Below are positions 16,348 to 26,452 of a DNA stretch of 43,639 nt, in pieces. The notes beneath the pieces are model-generated. The model worked only from the letters and a program-made list of their open reading frames with translations. It ran no database searches and had not been told where the DNA came from. Every line of letters starts with the position of its first letter. The first letter of the stretch is position 1. Source of the stretch: Alcaligenaceae bacterium (GTDB lineage: Bacteria; Pseudomonadota; Gammaproteobacteria; Burkholderiales; Burkholderiaceae_B); assembly GCA_029263615.1 (NCBI GenBank), contig JAJUFT010000011.1:1-43639 (forward strand). Direction: 5' to 3'. A program made the translations under genes and the position numbers.

Positions 16348-18261
16348 ATGCCGCAATATCGATCACGTACCTCCACGCATGGCCGCAATATGGCCGGGGC
16401 CCGTGCGCTTTGGCGCGCCACGGGCATGAACGACGACGACTTCAACAAGCCCATCATTGCCGTCGTCAACTCCTTCACCCAATTCGTGCCGGGTCACGTC
16501 CACCTCAAGGACCTGGGCCAGCTGGTGGCGCGCCAGATCGAAGCCGCAGGCGGTGTGGCCAAAGAATTCAACACAATTGCCATCGACGACGGCATCGCGA
16601 TGGGGCACGGGGGGATGCTGTACTCGCTGCCCTCGCGCGAACTGATTGCCGATTCCGTGGAATACATGGTGAATGCCCACTGTGCCGACGCCATGGTGTG
16701 CATTTCCAACTGCGACAAGATCACACCGGGAATGTTGATGGCCGCGCTGCGCCTGAACATCCCCGTGGTGTTCGTATCGGGTGGACCCATGGAAGCGGGC
16801 AAGGTCTATGACCCCAACACACGCCGGGTGGTGCAGAAGCTGGACCTGGTCGACGCCATGATCAAGGCCGCCGACCCCAACGTCACCGACGCAGAAGCCG
16901 CCGAGGTGGAACGTTCCGCCTGCCCGACCTGTGGTTCCTGTTCCGGCATGTTCACCGCCAACTCCATGAACTGCCTGGCGGAAGCGCTGGGCCTGGCACT
17001 GCCGGGCAACGGCACGGTCGTGGCCACCCATGCCCGCCGTAAGACGCTGTTCGAGGAGGCCGGCAAGAAGATCGTCGAGCTGTGCCGCCGCTATTACGAG
17101 CAGGACGACGAATCTGTCCTGCCCCGCAGCATTGCCAATTTCAAGGCCTTTGAAAACGCCATGACGCTGGATATCGCCATGGGCGGTTCCACCAACACGG
17201 TGCTGCACCTGCTGGCTGCTGCACAGGAAGCGGGCGTCGACTTCACCATGTCCGACATCGATCGTCTGTCGCGCCGTGTGCCGTGTCTGAGCAAGCTGGC
17301 GCCGGCCACCGACAAATATCACATCGAGGACGTCCACCGCGCCGGCGGGATCCTCGGCATCATGGCCGAGCTGGCCCGCGCCGAGCTGCTGCACCTGGAC
17401 GTGGGCAACATTGCCTGCGGCACGCTGGGCAAGGCCATCGAGACCTGGGACATCATGAACCCCGCGGTGTCCGAGGAAGTGAAGCAGTTCTACAAGGTCG
17501 CGCCGGGCAATGTGCGCAGCAAGGAAGCCTTCAGCCAGAACACCTATTACGCAGAACTGGACACCGACCGCCAGAACGGCTGCATCCGCTCGGTCGAGCA
17601 CGCCTATTCCAGGGATGGCGGCCTGGCGGTGCTGTACGGCAACCTGGCCGTGAACGGTTGCATCGTGAAGACGGCGGGCGTGGACGAGCGCATTCTGACC
17701 TTCACCGGCAAGGCGTGTGTCTTCGAAAGCCAGGAAGATGCGGTGGACGGCATTCTGGGTGACAAGGTGAAGGCAGGTGACGTCGTCATCATTCGCTACG
17801 AAGGCCCCAAGGGCGGCCCGGGCATGCAGGAAATGCTTTACCCGACCTCCTACCTCAAGTCCAAGGGCCTGGGCGCATCGTCGGCGCTGCTGACCGACGG
17901 TCGCTTTTCCGGCGGTTCGTCCGGCCTGGTGATCGGCCATGCTTCGCCGGAAGCGGCTGAAGGCGGCAACATCGCGCTGGTGCGTGATGGCGACACCATC
18001 GAGATCGACATCCCGAACCGTCGCATCCATCTGGCCATCAGCGATGAAGCGCTCGCTGAGCGCCGCGCTGAAATGGAGGCCCGTGGCGACCGCGCCTGGC
18101 AGCCGGAAAACCGTCAGCGCGTGGTGTCCCAGGCGCTGCGCGCTTATGCGGCGCTGGCCACGTCGGCAGACCGCGGTGCAGTGCGCGACCTTTCGCAGCT
18201 GCGCGGTCCTGCCTCGGCAGCCACCGCCCAGCGCGATTCCGCCGCTGCCGCTGCGGAGTGA
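16348..18261 (+). CDS. ilvD: Dihydroxy-acid dehydratase, long E. coli-type (IlvD-1)
   Basis: 637 residues from the ATG at 16348, matching the E. coli start MP-Y-S...[13 protein letters not shown]. It dehydrates 2,3-dihydroxy-isovalerate and -methylvalerate to the keto acids of valine, isoleucine, leucine and pantothenate synthesis. Fe-S ligand candidates are [10 protein letters not shown] (C122) and the [10 protein letters not shown] cluster (C192, C195, C198), as in the E. coli [4Fe-4S] clade. The C-terminus has the [19 protein letters not shown] motif. The gene is monocistronic with a strong terminator at 18292-18328. A second, different DHAD lies 1.5 kb downstream. Confidence 0.97.
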   Translation: MPQYRSRTSTHGRNMAGARALWRATGMNDDDFNKPIIAVVNSFTQFVPGHVHLKDLGQLVARQIEAAGGVAKEFNTIAIDDGIAMGHGGMLYSLPSRELIADSVEYMVNAHCADAMVCISNCDKITPGMLMAALRLNIPVVFVSGGPMEAGKVYDPNTRRVVQKLDLVDAMIKAADPNVTDAEAAEVERSACPTCGSCSGMFTANSMNCLAEALGLALPGNGTVVATHARRKTLFEEAGKKIVELCRRYYEQDDESVLPRSIANFKAFENAMTLDIAMGGSTNTVLHLLAAAQEAGVDFTMSDIDRLSRRVPCLSKLAPATDKYHIEDVHRAGGILGIMAELARAELLHLDVGNIACGTLGKAIETWDIMNPAVSEEVKQFYKVAPGNVRSKEAFSQNTYYAELDTDRQNGCIRSVEHAYSRDGGLAVLYGNLAVNGCIVKTAGVDERILTFTGKACVFESQEDAVDGILGDKVKAGDVVIIRYEGPKGGPGMQEMLYPTSYLKSKGLGASSALLTDGRFSGGSSGLVIGHASPEAAEGGNIALVRDGDTIEIDIPNRRIHLAISDEALAERRAEMEARGDRAWQPENRQRVVSQALRAYAALATSADRGAVRDLSQLRGPASAATAQRDSAAAAAE

Positions 18262-18291
18262 AGGCGCTGTTGAAGTAATGCCTGAAGCACG

Positions 18292-18328
18292 AAAGGCCCG
18301 ACGTTCTGCTGAGCGTCGGGCCTTTTTC
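18292..18328. terminator. Rho-independent terminator after ilvD-1
   Basis: 12-bp perfect stem AAAGGCCCGACG / CGTCGGGCCTTT with a 10-nt loop and a five-T tract (18323-18327) on the plus strand. The leading A-run gives a short U-tract on the minus strand too, so it can also serve the convergent SDR gene. A second small repeat CCGTGGTC-AGA-GACCACGG follows at about 18335-18353. Confidence 0.88.
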
Positions 18329-18372
18329 AATCACCCGTGGTCAGAGACCACGGTGGTTCGGGAAGGCGCGGA

Positions 18373-19122
18373 TCAAGCCCCGCCCGAACAGCGCACCACC
18401 GTGCCGGTCAGGTAAGACGCAGCGGGCGAGAGCAGCCAGGTGATGGTTTCGGCGATTTCCTCGGGCTGGGCGAGGCGGCCCATCGGGATGCGGGGTGCCA
18501 CGCGCAGTGGCCGATCGGGTTCGCCTGCCGTGGCGTGGATGTCGGTCAGGGTGGAACCCGGTGCGACCGCGCACACGCGGATGCCTTCTTCGGCGACCTC
18601 GCGGGCCAGGCCGATCGTGAAGGTTTCCACTGCAGCCTTGCTGGCGGCATAGTGCACATACTCTTGCGGGCTGCCGGTGGAGGCGGCGACGGATGAGACG
18701 TTGACGATGACGCCGGGAATGCTGTGCTTGCGGAAGCGTTCGATCGCCTGACGGCAGGCTTCCATGGTGCCGAACACATTCACCCGGAACACCTCTTCGA
18801 TCGTCTCGCTGGTGGTGCGGGAAAACGGGCCGATGGGCCCGGTGATGCCGCTGTTGTTCACCAGTGCCGTGATGTTGCCGAGCTGTTCCTCCGCCTGGCA
18901 GAACATCCTGGAGACGTCTTCCAGATTGGCGACATCGCCCTGCACGGTGACGGCACGGCGCCCCCGACGGCGCACGGCTTCTGCGACCTGCTGAGCGGCG
19001 GCTTCGTTCTTGACGTAGCCGATCGCCACGTCGAACCCATCGCGTGCGGCCAGCGTGGCCGCAGCAGCGCCGATTCCGCGGCTGGCTCCCGTGATCAGGA
19101 CTACAGGCGTGGTGTTTGCCAT
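18373..19122 (-). CDS. SDR-family NAD(P)-dependent oxidoreductase
   Basis: 249 residues with GGGAGG before the ATG. It is a classical short-chain dehydrogenase: TGASRGIG at about 11-18 (cofactor binding), VNNSG near 88-92, an N-V-S-S motif with the catalytic Ser, then YAASK (Tyr and Lys). The C-terminal ASYLTGTVVRCSGGA is the usual SDR ending. An Arg/Lys-poor turn and the VAIGYVKNEAAA segment (NEAAA at the beta-2 end) suggest NADP(H), as in glucose/ketoreductase types. The substrate is unknown. It stands alone between the ilvD-1 terminator and a membrane-protein gene. Confidence 0.9.
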   Translation of the reverse strand: MANTTPVVLITGASRGIGAAAATLAARDGFDVAIGYVKNEAAAQQVAEAVRRRGRRAVTVQGDVANLEDVSRMFCQAEEQLGNITALVNNSGITGPIGPFSRTTSETIEEVFRVNVFGTMEACRQAIERFRKHSIPGVIVNVSSVAASTGSPQEYVHYAASKAAVETFTIGLAREVAEEGIRVCAVAPGSTLTDIHATAGEPDRPLRVAPRIPMGRLAQPEEIAETITWLLSPAASYLTGTVVRCSGGA

Positions 19123-19200
19123 AGAACCTCCCGGAGAAATTAAGCTTTTCTCCCATTATGACGCATGTCCTGCCTCCGGCCCAGCCCGAAGCAGAAGGGG

Positions 19201-19638
19201 TCAGCCAGCGTAGAACATCGATTTGGCCAGCAACACGATCAGCACCACGTGGATGAAGACGCTGATGTGAATCCGTTGGGAGGCGCGCGAGCGCAGCCGA
19301 CCCAGGCGGTGCAATGCCATGGCGGTGAGGAAATGCCCGAATACGCTCAGCGCCAGAAGGATCTTGAGTGCCAGCAACATGCCGAAGTGGCTGGAGAAGG
19401 GGTTTGCCAGCGCCATCCGGTGGTACCAGGCCAACCCGAAACCGGCGCCGAAGAGCAGGAGCAGCACCCATGGCATGATGGCGCGCGCACGCTGCCCGAG
19501 CGCCGCTTCCACACTGCGCATCGCTTCTTTGGGCACATGCTTGCGAATGCCCTCCAGCATGAGGACTTCGAAGAAGACGGTGCCGACGAACAGGAGGGCG
19601 GCGAACAGGTGAACAATGAGAAGCAGCGGATAGGGCAT
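19201..19638 (-). CDS. CopD-like four-helix membrane protein
   Basis: 145 residues with four predicted transmembrane helices (about 3-27, 52-70, 82-105, 122-142). The first helix has LIVHLFAALLFVGTVFFEVLML, and paired histidines lie at helix ends (H10, H99, H128 region). This resembles the CopD/YjgN-type cytochrome b-like membrane domain found in copper-resistance operons and in stand-alone proteins of unknown role. No copper genes are nearby. It is transcribed divergently from ilvD-2. Confidence 0.65.
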   Translation of the reverse strand: MPYPLLLIVHLFAALLFVGTVFFEVLMLEGIRKHVPKEAMRSVEAALGQRARAIMPWVLLLLFGAGFGLAWYHRMALANPFSSHFGMLLALKILLALSVFGHFLTAMALHRLGRLRSRASQRIHISVFIHVVLIVLLAKSMFYAG

Positions 19639-19771
19639 GGTGCACCGACCTTTTTTCCGATGAATGATCGCACGTTTCCGGTCTCAAGAACCTTGATGTG
19701 TCTTAACATTCAATCAGGCAACCCTGGGCCGCGCCGCAGCCGGCGGGCGCCCATCCAAAGGAGATCAGGTC

Positions 19772-21457
19772 ATGAGCATTCCCCGACGCAGGCGCTCTGC
19801 AAACATCGTCGAGGGCGCGGAGCGGGCACCCAATCGTTCCATGTACTTCGCCCTGGGTTACACCGATGCCGATTTCTCCAAACCCATGGTGGGCATCGCC
19901 AACGGCCACAGCACCATCACCCCGTGCAACAGCGGGCTGCAGAAACTGGCCGACGCGGCCATCGATGCCATTCGCGAAGCCGGCGGCAACCCGCAGGTTT
20001 TCGGCACGCCAACCATCTCGGACGGCATGTCCATGGGCACCGAGGGCATGAAGTATTCCCTGGTCTCCCGCGAGGTCATTGCCGACTGCGTGGAAACCTG
20101 TGTCCAGGGCCAGTGGATGGACGGCGTGCTGGTGATTGGCGGCTGCGACAAGAACATGCCGGGTGGCATGATGGGCATTTTGCGGGCAAACGTGCCGGCC
20201 ATCTATGTATACGGGGGCACCATCATGCCCGGCCGCCTCAACGGCAAGGATCTCAACATCGTCAGCGTTTTCGAGGCGGTGGGCGAGCATGCGGCCGGGC
20301 GTCTGGACGCCGCGGGCCTCAAAGACATCGAGCGGCACGCCATCCCCGGTCCGGGTTCCTGTGGCGGCATGTATTCCGCCAACACCATGAGCGCTGCCTT
20401 CGAGGCCATGGGCATGAGCCTTCCCTATTCCTCGAGCATGGCGAACATTCACGAAGAAAAGGTCCGGTCGGCGGCCGAGTCGGGCCGTGTGCTGCTACAG
20501 GCGATCGAGCAAGATCTCAAACCGCGCGACATCATCACGCGCGAGGCCATCGAGAATGCCACCGCCGTGATCATGGCGCTGGGCGGTTCGACCAATGCGG
20601 TGCTTCACCTGCTGGCAATCGCCCACGCGGCGGAAGTGGAATGGCATATCGACGATTTCGAGCGCGTGCGCCGGAAAGTGCCGGTCATCTGCGACCTCAA
20701 GCCCAGCGGCCGCTACCTGACGGTCGATTTCCACCAGGCGGGCGGGGTGCCCCAGGTCATGAAATTGCTGCTGGATGCCGGTCTGCTGCATGGCGACTGC
20801 ATGACCATCACGGGCAAGACCATCGGCGAAACCCTGCAGGGCATCTCCTCCATCCCGCCCGACGGGCAGGATGTCATTCGACCGCTGGACAAGGCCCTCT
20901 ACGCCGAGGGGCATCTGGCCATTCTCAAGGGGAATCTGGCACCGGAAGGGTCGGTCGCCAAGATCACCGGCCTCAAGAATCCGGTCATGTCCGGCCCGGC
21001 GCGTGTCTTCGATGACGAACAGTCGGCCCTCAAGGCCATTCTGGACGGGCGCATCAGGGCCGGTGACATCATGGTGCTGCGCTACCTGGGGCCCAAGGGC
21101 GGCCCCGGCATGCCGGAAATGCTGGCGCCCACCAGTGCGCTGATTGGCGCGGGCCTGGGCGATTCCGTCGGCCTTATCACCGATGGGCGCTTTTCGGGCG
21201 GGACCTGGGGCATGGTGGTGGGCCACGTGGCGCCGGAAGCGGCGGAAGGGGGCTGCATTGCCCTGGTCCGGGAAGGCGACCGCATCACCATCGACGCGCA
21301 TCGTCAGGCGCTGGAATTGCATGTCGACGACGCCGAGCTTGCCCGTCGGCGCGCGGCCTGGTCAGCGCCCCCTCCGCGCTACACCCGCGGGGTCCAGGCC
21401 AAATTCGCCTTCAATGTGTCCAACGCCAGCACGGGTGCGGTGCTGGACCGGTTCTAA
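19772..21457 (+). CDS. ilvD: Dihydroxy-acid dehydratase, short [2Fe-2S]-type (IlvD-2)
   Basis: 561 residues, starting after an AAAGGAG-type site. It belongs to the IlvD/Edd family but clearly differs from IlvD-1. Three cysteines sit in motifs typical of the [2Fe-2S] DHADs of Caulobacter, mycobacteria and plants: ITPCNSGL (C52), [10 protein letters not shown] (C125) and [13 protein letters not shown] (C197); there is no CPTCGSC cluster. It should catalyse the same branched-chain step or act on a sugar acid; length and motifs favour DHAD. nadE begins right after it, in the same direction. The two DHADs may be isoenzymes with different oxygen tolerance. Confidence 0.94.
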   Translation: MSIPRRRRSANIVEGAERAPNRSMYFALGYTDADFSKPMVGIANGHSTITPCNSGLQKLADAAIDAIREAGGNPQVFGTPTISDGMSMGTEGMKYSLVSREVIADCVETCVQGQWMDGVLVIGGCDKNMPGGMMGILRANVPAIYVYGGTIMPGRLNGKDLNIVSVFEAVGEHAAGRLDAAGLKDIERHAIPGPGSCGGMYSANTMSAAFEAMGMSLPYSSSMANIHEEKVRSAAESGRVLLQAIEQDLKPRDIITREAIENATAVIMALGGSTNAVLHLLAIAHAAEVEWHIDDFERVRRKVPVICDLKPSGRYLTVDFHQAGGVPQVMKLLLDAGLLHGDCMTITGKTIGETLQGISSIPPDGQDVIRPLDKALYAEGHLAILKGNLAPEGSVAKITGLKNPVMSGPARVFDDEQSALKAILDGRIRAGDIMVLRYLGPKGGPGMPEMLAPTSALIGAGLGDSVGLITDGRFSGGTWGMVVGHVAPEAAEGGCIALVREGDRITIDAHRQALELHVDDAELARRRAAWSAPPPRYTRGVQAKFAFNVSNASTGAVLDRF

Positions 21458-21476
21458 CTTGTCTTGGGAAATCAAC

Positions 21477-22322
21477 GTGGCAACACCTGAACAACGCGCA
21501 TTGCAGCGCGACATCATTGAACAGCTCCAAGTCGGCACGAGCTTCGATGCGGCCGCAGAGATCGAGCATCGCACGGAGTTTCTGGCAAATTACCTGCAGG
21601 CTTCCGGCATGCGTACGCTGGTGCTGGGGATCAGCGGCGGAGTGGATTCGCTCGTCGGCGGTTGCCTGTCGCAGCGGGCCGTGGAGCGCTGCCGCGCAAG
21701 GGGCTACGAGGCCACCTTCGTGGCCATGCGCCTGCCGTACGGCGAACAGCGCGACGAATCCGACGCGCAGATGAGTCTCAAGGTCATCCAGCCTGACGAA
21801 ACGCTGGTCGTCGATGTGAAGCCGGCCAGTGATGCCATGATGGACAGCTGTGTGGGCGCAGGCCTGGGGTTTCGCGACGATGCCCAGAGGGATTTCGTGC
21901 TGGGCAATATCAAGGCGCGTCAGCGCATGATCGCACAGTTCACGGTGGCCGGGGCGCGCCAGGGGTTGGTGGTCGGCACCGACCATGCGGCCGAGGCGCT
22001 GATGGGCTTCTTCACCAAATTTGGCGACGGTGCGGCTGACGTCACCCCGCTGACGGGGCTGAACAAACGTCGGGTGCGCGCCCTGGCGCAAGCTATGGGA
22101 GCGCCCGATGAACAGGTGAACAAGGTGCCAACGGCCGACCTGGAATCCCTGAGCCCGCTCAAGCCGGACGAGGTCGCCATGGGCGTCAGCTACACCGAAA
22201 TCGACGATTTTCTCGAGGGCAAGGAGGTGTCGGAGCACGCCTATCAGGTGATTCTCTCGACCTTCCGCCGCACGGCTCACAAACGCGCCATGCCCGCGTC
22301 CCCGCCACCGCGCCAGGCCTGA
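21477..22322 (+). CDS. nadE: NH3-dependent NAD+ synthetase
   Basis: 281 residues from the GTG at 21477, which aligns with the E. coli NadE start; a TTG at 21459, overlapping the ilvD-2 end region, is the alternative. It converts nicotinate adenine dinucleotide to NAD+ with ATP and ammonia. The pyrophosphatase loop SGGVDS is at 53-58, and VGTDHAAEALMGFFTKFGDGAADVTPL, KVPTADLE and PDEVAMG are all conserved. No glutaminase domain is attached, so it is the ammonia-using form. The 19-nt gap after ilvD-2 suggests cotranscription. Confidence 0.96.
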   Translation: MATPEQRALQRDIIEQLQVGTSFDAAAEIEHRTEFLANYLQASGMRTLVLGISGGVDSLVGGCLSQRAVERCRARGYEATFVAMRLPYGEQRDESDAQMSLKVIQPDETLVVDVKPASDAMMDSCVGAGLGFRDDAQRDFVLGNIKARQRMIAQFTVAGARQGLVVGTDHAAEALMGFFTKFGDGAADVTPLTGLNKRRVRALAQAMGAPDEQVNKVPTADLESLSPLKPDEVAMGVSYTEIDDFLEGKEVSEHAYQVILSTFRRTAHKRAMPASPPPRQA

Positions 22323-22332
22323 AGTTCTGCCG

Positions 22333-22368
22333 AAAAAGAAACGCCCCGAAGGCAGGGCCTTGGGGGCG
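22333..22368 (-). terminator. Rho-independent terminator for the cytochrome c peroxidase gene
   Basis: Hairpin at 22342-22368 (CGCCCC-G-AAGG / CCTT-G-GGGGCG); on the minus strand it is followed by TTTCTTTTT (22340-22333). Nearer the gene, at 22378-22408, two overlapping GC-rich hairpins (GGCCTGA/TCAGGCC and CGGGGC/GCCCCG) are mutually exclusive. The plus strand lacks a U-tract, so nadE may rely on read-in or Rho. Confidence 0.75.
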
Positions 22369-22420
22369 TGGGGGGCTGGCCTGAGGCCTGCCGGGGCTTC
22401 AGGCCCCGAGGCGGCGCCGC

Positions 22421-23470
22421 TTACATGCGCGAGGGGCGCGGTGTGGTGGGCGAGCTGGCCGGCAGCGTGGGGTAGGTCACCACGGGCTGTTCACCGGTGA
22501 GGGTGTGCAGGAAGGCGGTGATGGCCTTCACTTCCTCATCGTTCAGCTCGGTGCCCAGCTGACTGGTGCCCATGAGCTGCACGGCTTCTTCCAGACTCCA
22601 GACTTCGCCGCTGTGGAAGTAGGGTGCCGTCAGTGCCACGTTGCGCAGGGGAGCTGCACGGAAGACGTATTCGTCAGATGCCGTCTTGGTGACATCGAAA
22701 CGGCCGCGGTCCCCTTCAGGCAGCACATCTGCACCCGGACGCTTCACCAGGCCGAAGGGGTAGTAGTTCTGGCCACCGAAGTTCACGCCGGAGTGGCAGG
22801 CAATGCAGCCCTTGTCGATGAAGGTGCGCAGACCGGTGAGTTCCTGCTTGTTGAGGCTGTCCTTGCCCAGCAGGAACTGGTCCATGCGGGAGTTCGGGGT
22901 GACCAGGGTCGATTCGAAGGCTTCCAGCGCCTTGGCCATGTTGTCGAAGTTCACAGGCTCTTTTTCCTGCGGGAAGGCGGCAGCGAACTTCTCGACATAG
23001 GCGGGAATGCTGCGCAGCGTTTCTTCGACGAGATCGGGCGTGGCGTTCATTTCGACGCTGGCCTGAACCGGGCCCTTGGCCTGCTCCGCCAGGTCGGCCG
23101 CGCGGCCGTCCCAGAACTGGGCGGCGTTGAAGACGGCGTTCAGCACAGTGGGCGAGTTGCGGGGGCCGTGTTGCCAGCCATGACCAACGGACGTGGGGAT
23201 GTTGTCGGCGCCGCCCGTGCCCACGCTGTGGCAGGTGTTACAGGTGATGATGTGGCTCTTCGAGAGGCGCGGTTCGAACCATAACCATTGACCGAGCTCG
23301 ATCTGCTCGGGCGTCAGGCCCTTTTCCTTGATGACGACGTCGGCCGTCGGAATGGGTTTGAACAGGTTGTTGGCCAAGGTGCGCAGTTCTTCGACATTGA
23401 TATCGGCGGCCATGGCGGGCGAGCTCAGCGCGAAGGCCGAGAGAACGGCAGCGGTCAGGCGTTTATACAT
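22421..23470 (-). CDS. Dihaem cytochrome c peroxidase
   Basis: 349 residues with a signal peptide (cut near PAMA|AD, residue 21), so the protein is periplasmic. Two haem c attachment sites, CNTCH (77-81) and CIACH (222-226), define the bacterial CcpA/MauG superfamily. GPRNSPTVLNAVFNAAQFWDGRA and FRAAPLRNVALTAPYFHSG match the peroxidase group. It reduces hydrogen peroxide to water with electrons from a small cytochrome c or azurin. The C-terminal TPRPSRM extension is low-complexity. The gene is monocistronic, with about 195 bp of AT-rich sequence upstream in which I cannot point to a convincing FNR or OxyR site. Confidence 0.94.
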   Translation of the reverse strand: MYKRLTAAVLSAFALSSPAMAADINVEELRTLANNLFKPIPTADVVIKEKGLTPEQIELGQWLWFEPRLSKSHIITCNTCHSVGTGGADNIPTSVGHGWQHGPRNSPTVLNAVFNAAQFWDGRAADLAEQAKGPVQASVEMNATPDLVEETLRSIPAYVEKFAAAFPQEKEPVNFDNMAKALEAFESTLVTPNSRMDQFLLGKDSLNKQELTGLRTFIDKGCIACHSGVNFGGQNYYPFGLVKRPGADVLPEGDRGRFDVTKTASDEYVFRAAPLRNVALTAPYFHSGEVWSLEEAVQLMGTSQLGTELNDEEVKAITAFLHTLTGEQPVVTYPTLPASSPTTPRPSRM

Positions 23471-23665
23471 AATGCATACCCCTATGTGTGAGAAGGTTAT
23501 TCGCTTTCTAGTTATAGGTATATCTCAACATGTTGCTGACACCTTGCCTTTGACAGGAATCAAGAGCAGGGAAGTCGTCACAATAATGTTACAAAGTATC
23601 TCATTTCACAACTAGGGTATTCAAAAAATCAGCGCCTGCCTAGAGTGAGTCGGATTTCTGCCGCG

Positions 23666-24157
23666 TCAGCCCCGCTGCGCGTGGTAGTGCGAAATTTGTA
23701 ACAGGGCGTGTCGTGCGCTCTGTTCCCGAATCGACACGCGGTCGCCTTCGAAACGGCAGGTGGCGGAGAATATCGCCACGCCTTCCGGGACACTGTTTGA
23801 ACGGAATGCCCAGGCAAAGCACTGGGTGCCGGCCGGCAGCTCATCGTCGCTGTCATCCGCCAGGCCGGTATTCGAGATCGCCACGTTGGCACGGCTCCGT
23901 TTGAGTGCACCCAGGGCCATTTCTCGCGCCACCGGTTCACTCGTGAGGTTGTTGCGCAGGATGGTCAGTTCATTCACGCCCAGGCAGCGCTGCTTGGCCT
24001 GAACTGAATACGTGACGAAGGCACAATCCAGCAACTGGCCGGCGCCGGGAATGTCTGCCAGTGTCGCGGCGATTAGTCCGGAGGTGCAGGACTCCGCGGT
24101 CACCAGCAGCAGGCGGTGTTCACGCATGTAATCGGCCACTTCTTCAATCGTTTTCAT
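23666..24157 (-). CDS. CinA C-terminal domain (PncC-like) protein
   Basis: 163 residues comprising only the CinA C-terminal amidohydrolase-type domain. TAESCTSGLIAATLADIPGAG at about 20-40 and AFVTYSVQAKQRCLGV at about 46-61 identify it. In PncC this domain removes the amide from nicotinamide mononucleotide, recycling pyridine nucleotides. Conserved spots deviate: SCTGG is SCTSG, the usual GSS is GAG, and the glycine-rich GxAGPxGG segment is replaced by NTGLADDSDDELPAGT. The activity may therefore differ. It diverges from pckG (about 175 bp between). nadE is 1.4 kb away, so two NAD-related genes are near each other. Confidence 0.8.
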   Translation of the reverse strand: MKTIEEVADYMREHRLLLVTAESCTSGLIAATLADIPGAGQLLDCAFVTYSVQAKQRCLGVNELTILRNNLTSEPVAREMALGALKRSRANVAISNTGLADDSDDELPAGTQCFAWAFRSNSVPEGVAIFSATCRFEGDRVSIREQSARHALLQISHYHAQRG

Positions 24158-24332
24158 GATGTGCTCCTGCTCAGTCTGGGGGCTACGTCAAGCAAGTGGC
24201 GCGCCGCTTGCCGATCAGGCGCAGCGAGCCTCCGGGCGCAGAAGGAATTCGTGACGTCCTCGGTGAATTCACTTGTGGCTTGACAGCGTCATTTGGATGA
24301 CACTTCAACTTTCAGAGGAGGGAGCATTCAGA

Positions 24333-26195
24333 ATGGATACTTTTGGGACGCAGCAGAACGACGCAACGACACTCGGCGCAGGGCAGGCCCCGGCGTGGGT
24401 GCGGCACGCGGGATTGAAGCAATGGGTGGCCGAGATCGCGCGCCTGACCGAGCCTGACGCCGTTCACTGGTGTGATGGCTCGCAAGAAGAGTCTGACCGG
24501 CTCTGCGAGCAGATGGAGGCCGCCGGCACCTTGCGGCGTCTCAACCCGGAAAAGCGTCCCAATTCCTGGCTGGCCTGGTCCGACCCCGACGATGTCGCGC
24601 GCGTGGAAGACCGAACCTTCATCTGCAGCGAACGTCGCGAGGACGCCGGCCCCACCAACAATTGGGTGGCACCGGAAGCGATGCGCACCACGCTGGCCGG
24701 TCTGTTCGAGGGCTGCATGCGCGGTCGCACTCTATATGTGGTGCCGTTTTCCATGGGCCCGCTGGGCTCCCCGATCGCGCAGATTGGGGTCGAGCTGACG
24801 GATTCCCCGTATGTGGCGGTGAACATGCGGCTCATGACACGCATGGGGCGCGCGGTGTACGACATTCTCGGCGATCAGGGGTTCTTCGTGCCATGTGTGC
24901 ATTCGGTGGGCAAGCCGCTCGCACCGGGCGAAGCCGATGTCGCCTGGCCGTGCAATCCCATCAAGTACATTGTCCATTACCCCGAAAGCCGCGAGATCTG
25001 GTCCTTCGGCTCCGGTTATGGTGGCAACGCGCTGCTGGGGAAGAAATGTCTGGCGCTGCGCATCGCCTCGACCATGGGGCGCGACGAAGGTTGGCTGGCG
25101 GAACACATGCTGATCCTCGGGGTGACCTCGCCCGATGGCAGGAAGAAGCACGTGGCGGCGGCCTTTCCTTCGGCCTGCGGGAAGACCAATTTCGCCATGC
25201 TGATTCCGCCGCCGGCCATGAAAGGCTGGACCGTCACCACTATTGGCGACGACATCGCCTGGATCAAGCCGGGTGACGACGGAAAACTCCAGGCCATCAA
25301 TCCGGAGGCGGGTTATTTCGGTGTGGCGCCGGGCACCGGCTATGACACGAATCCCAATTGCATGGCTGCCTTGCGCGAGAACGTCATTTTCACGAACGTG
25401 GCGCTCACTGACGATGGCGATGTCTGGTGGGAGGGCATGGGGCCGGAGCCCGAGCACTGCCTGGATTGGCAGGGGCAGGAATGGTACCCCGGTTGCGGGC
25501 GCAAGGCGGCCCACCCGAATGCCCGCTTCACCGTGGCGGCCAGCCAGAACCCGGCGATCGACCCGGCCTGGGATGACCCTTCCGGTGTGCCCATCGACGC
25601 CTTTGTCTTTGGCGGGCGTCGATCCGATACCGTCCCTCTGGTCACGGAAGCGCGCGACTGGGTGGAAGGCATTTACATGGCCGCCACCATGGGTTCACAA
25701 ACCACCGCCGCGGCAGCCGGGGCACAGGGCATCGTGCGGCGTGACCCCTTCGCCATGTTGCCCTTCTGCGGCTATGACATGAAGCAGTATTTCGGCCATT
25801 GGCTGGCCCTGGGGGAACGGCTTGCTGCCGCCGGTGCCACGCTGCCGCCGATCTATTGTGTGAACTGGTTCCAGAAAGATGACTCGGGCCGCTTCCTGTG
25901 GCCGGGGTTTGGCGAGAACATGCGTGTGCTGGAGTGGATGGTCCGGCGTATCGAAGGGCAGGCCCGGGGTCGGGACAGCCTGTTCGGCATCGTGCCTGAA
26001 TATGAGGATCTGAACTGGGAAGGGCTCGCTTTCGCGCCCGCCGATTTCGACCGCATCACGCAGATCGACTCGGCCGTGTGGCGTGAGGAGCTCGACTCCC
26101 ACGCCCAGTGGTTCCGCCAACTGGGCAGCCCGCTACCCGAGGCATTGCTTTCCGTGCATGTCCGGCTGGGTGCTGCCCTGGCTGAACCGAACTGA
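24333..26195 (+). CDS. pckG: Phosphoenolpyruvate carboxykinase (GTP)
   Basis: 620 residues from the ATG at 24333 (AGAGGAGGGAG before it). It converts oxaloacetate and GTP to PEP, CO2 and GDP for gluconeogenesis. Seen: the kinase loop FPSACGKTN at 278-286, TIGDDIAWI at 303-311, [19 protein letters not shown] at about 228-246 with metal and substrate residues, and [27 protein letters not shown]. The length is that of the GTP class, not the shorter ATP class. A small repeat GTCAT-TTGG-ATGAC lies about 32 nt upstream of the start (24288-24301). Dodecin follows 29 nt downstream. Confidence 0.97.
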   Translation: MDTFGTQQNDATTLGAGQAPAWVRHAGLKQWVAEIARLTEPDAVHWCDGSQEESDRLCEQMEAAGTLRRLNPEKRPNSWLAWSDPDDVARVEDRTFICSERREDAGPTNNWVAPEAMRTTLAGLFEGCMRGRTLYVVPFSMGPLGSPIAQIGVELTDSPYVAVNMRLMTRMGRAVYDILGDQGFFVPCVHSVGKPLAPGEADVAWPCNPIKYIVHYPESREIWSFGSGYGGNALLGKKCLALRIASTMGRDEGWLAEHMLILGVTSPDGRKKHVAAAFPSACGKTNFAMLIPPPAMKGWTVTTIGDDIAWIKPGDDGKLQAINPEAGYFGVAPGTGYDTNPNCMAALRENVIFTNVALTDDGDVWWEGMGPEPEHCLDWQGQEWYPGCGRKAAHPNARFTVAASQNPAIDPAWDDPSGVPIDAFVFGGRRSDTVPLVTEARDWVEGIYMAATMGSQTTAAAAGAQGIVRRDPFAMLPFCGYDMKQYFGHWLALGERLAAAGATLPPIYCVNWFQKDDSGRFLWPGFGENMRVLEWMVRRIEGQARGRDSLFGIVPEYEDLNWEGLAFAPADFDRITQIDSAVWREELDSHAQWFRQLGSPLPEALLSVHVRLGAALAEPN

Positions 26196-26224
26196 AATTT
26201 TTCACCGTCAAACAGGAGCACGTC

Positions 26225-26434
26225 ATGAGCAACCATGTCTACAAGAGCATCGAGCTGACCGGTTCGTCCACCATCAGCATTGAAGATGCGATCAGTCGGG
26301 CCATCGAGCGCGCCAGCGAGACGGTGCGCAACATCAGTTGGTTTGAGGTGATCGAAACGCGGGGTCATGTCCAGGACGGGAAGGTTGCCCACTGGCAGGT
26401 GAGCCTGAAGGTGGGCTTCACCCTGGAAGATTGA
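26225..26434 (+). CDS. Dodecin (flavin-storage protein)
   Basis: 69 residues: [23 protein letters not shown]..., with [18 protein letters not shown] containing the Trp that stacks on flavins in dodecins, and a terminal [13 protein letters not shown] strand. Dodecins form hollow 12-mers that bind and buffer FMN, riboflavin or CoA. An AACAGGAGCACGTC site precedes the ATG. It lies 29 nt after pckG and is probably cotranscribed, though no functional link is obvious. Confidence 0.93.
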   Translation: MSNHVYKSIELTGSSTISIEDAISRAIERASETVRNISWFEVIETRGHVQDGKVAHWQVSLKVGFTLED

Positions 26435-26452
26435 CCCCGCGGCGCGCCTTGC

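Noticed and set aside
16363..18330. A 655-codon open frame on the minus strand opposite ilvD-1.
   Set aside because: It is the antisense shadow of a strongly conserved gene in GC-rich DNA; its translation is rich in H, G, A, V and R without any recognisable motif.
19165..21015. A 616-codon plus-strand frame covering the CopD-like gene and half of ilvD-2.
   Set aside because: It crosses two clear genes in other frames and shows low-complexity R/H/G-rich composition.
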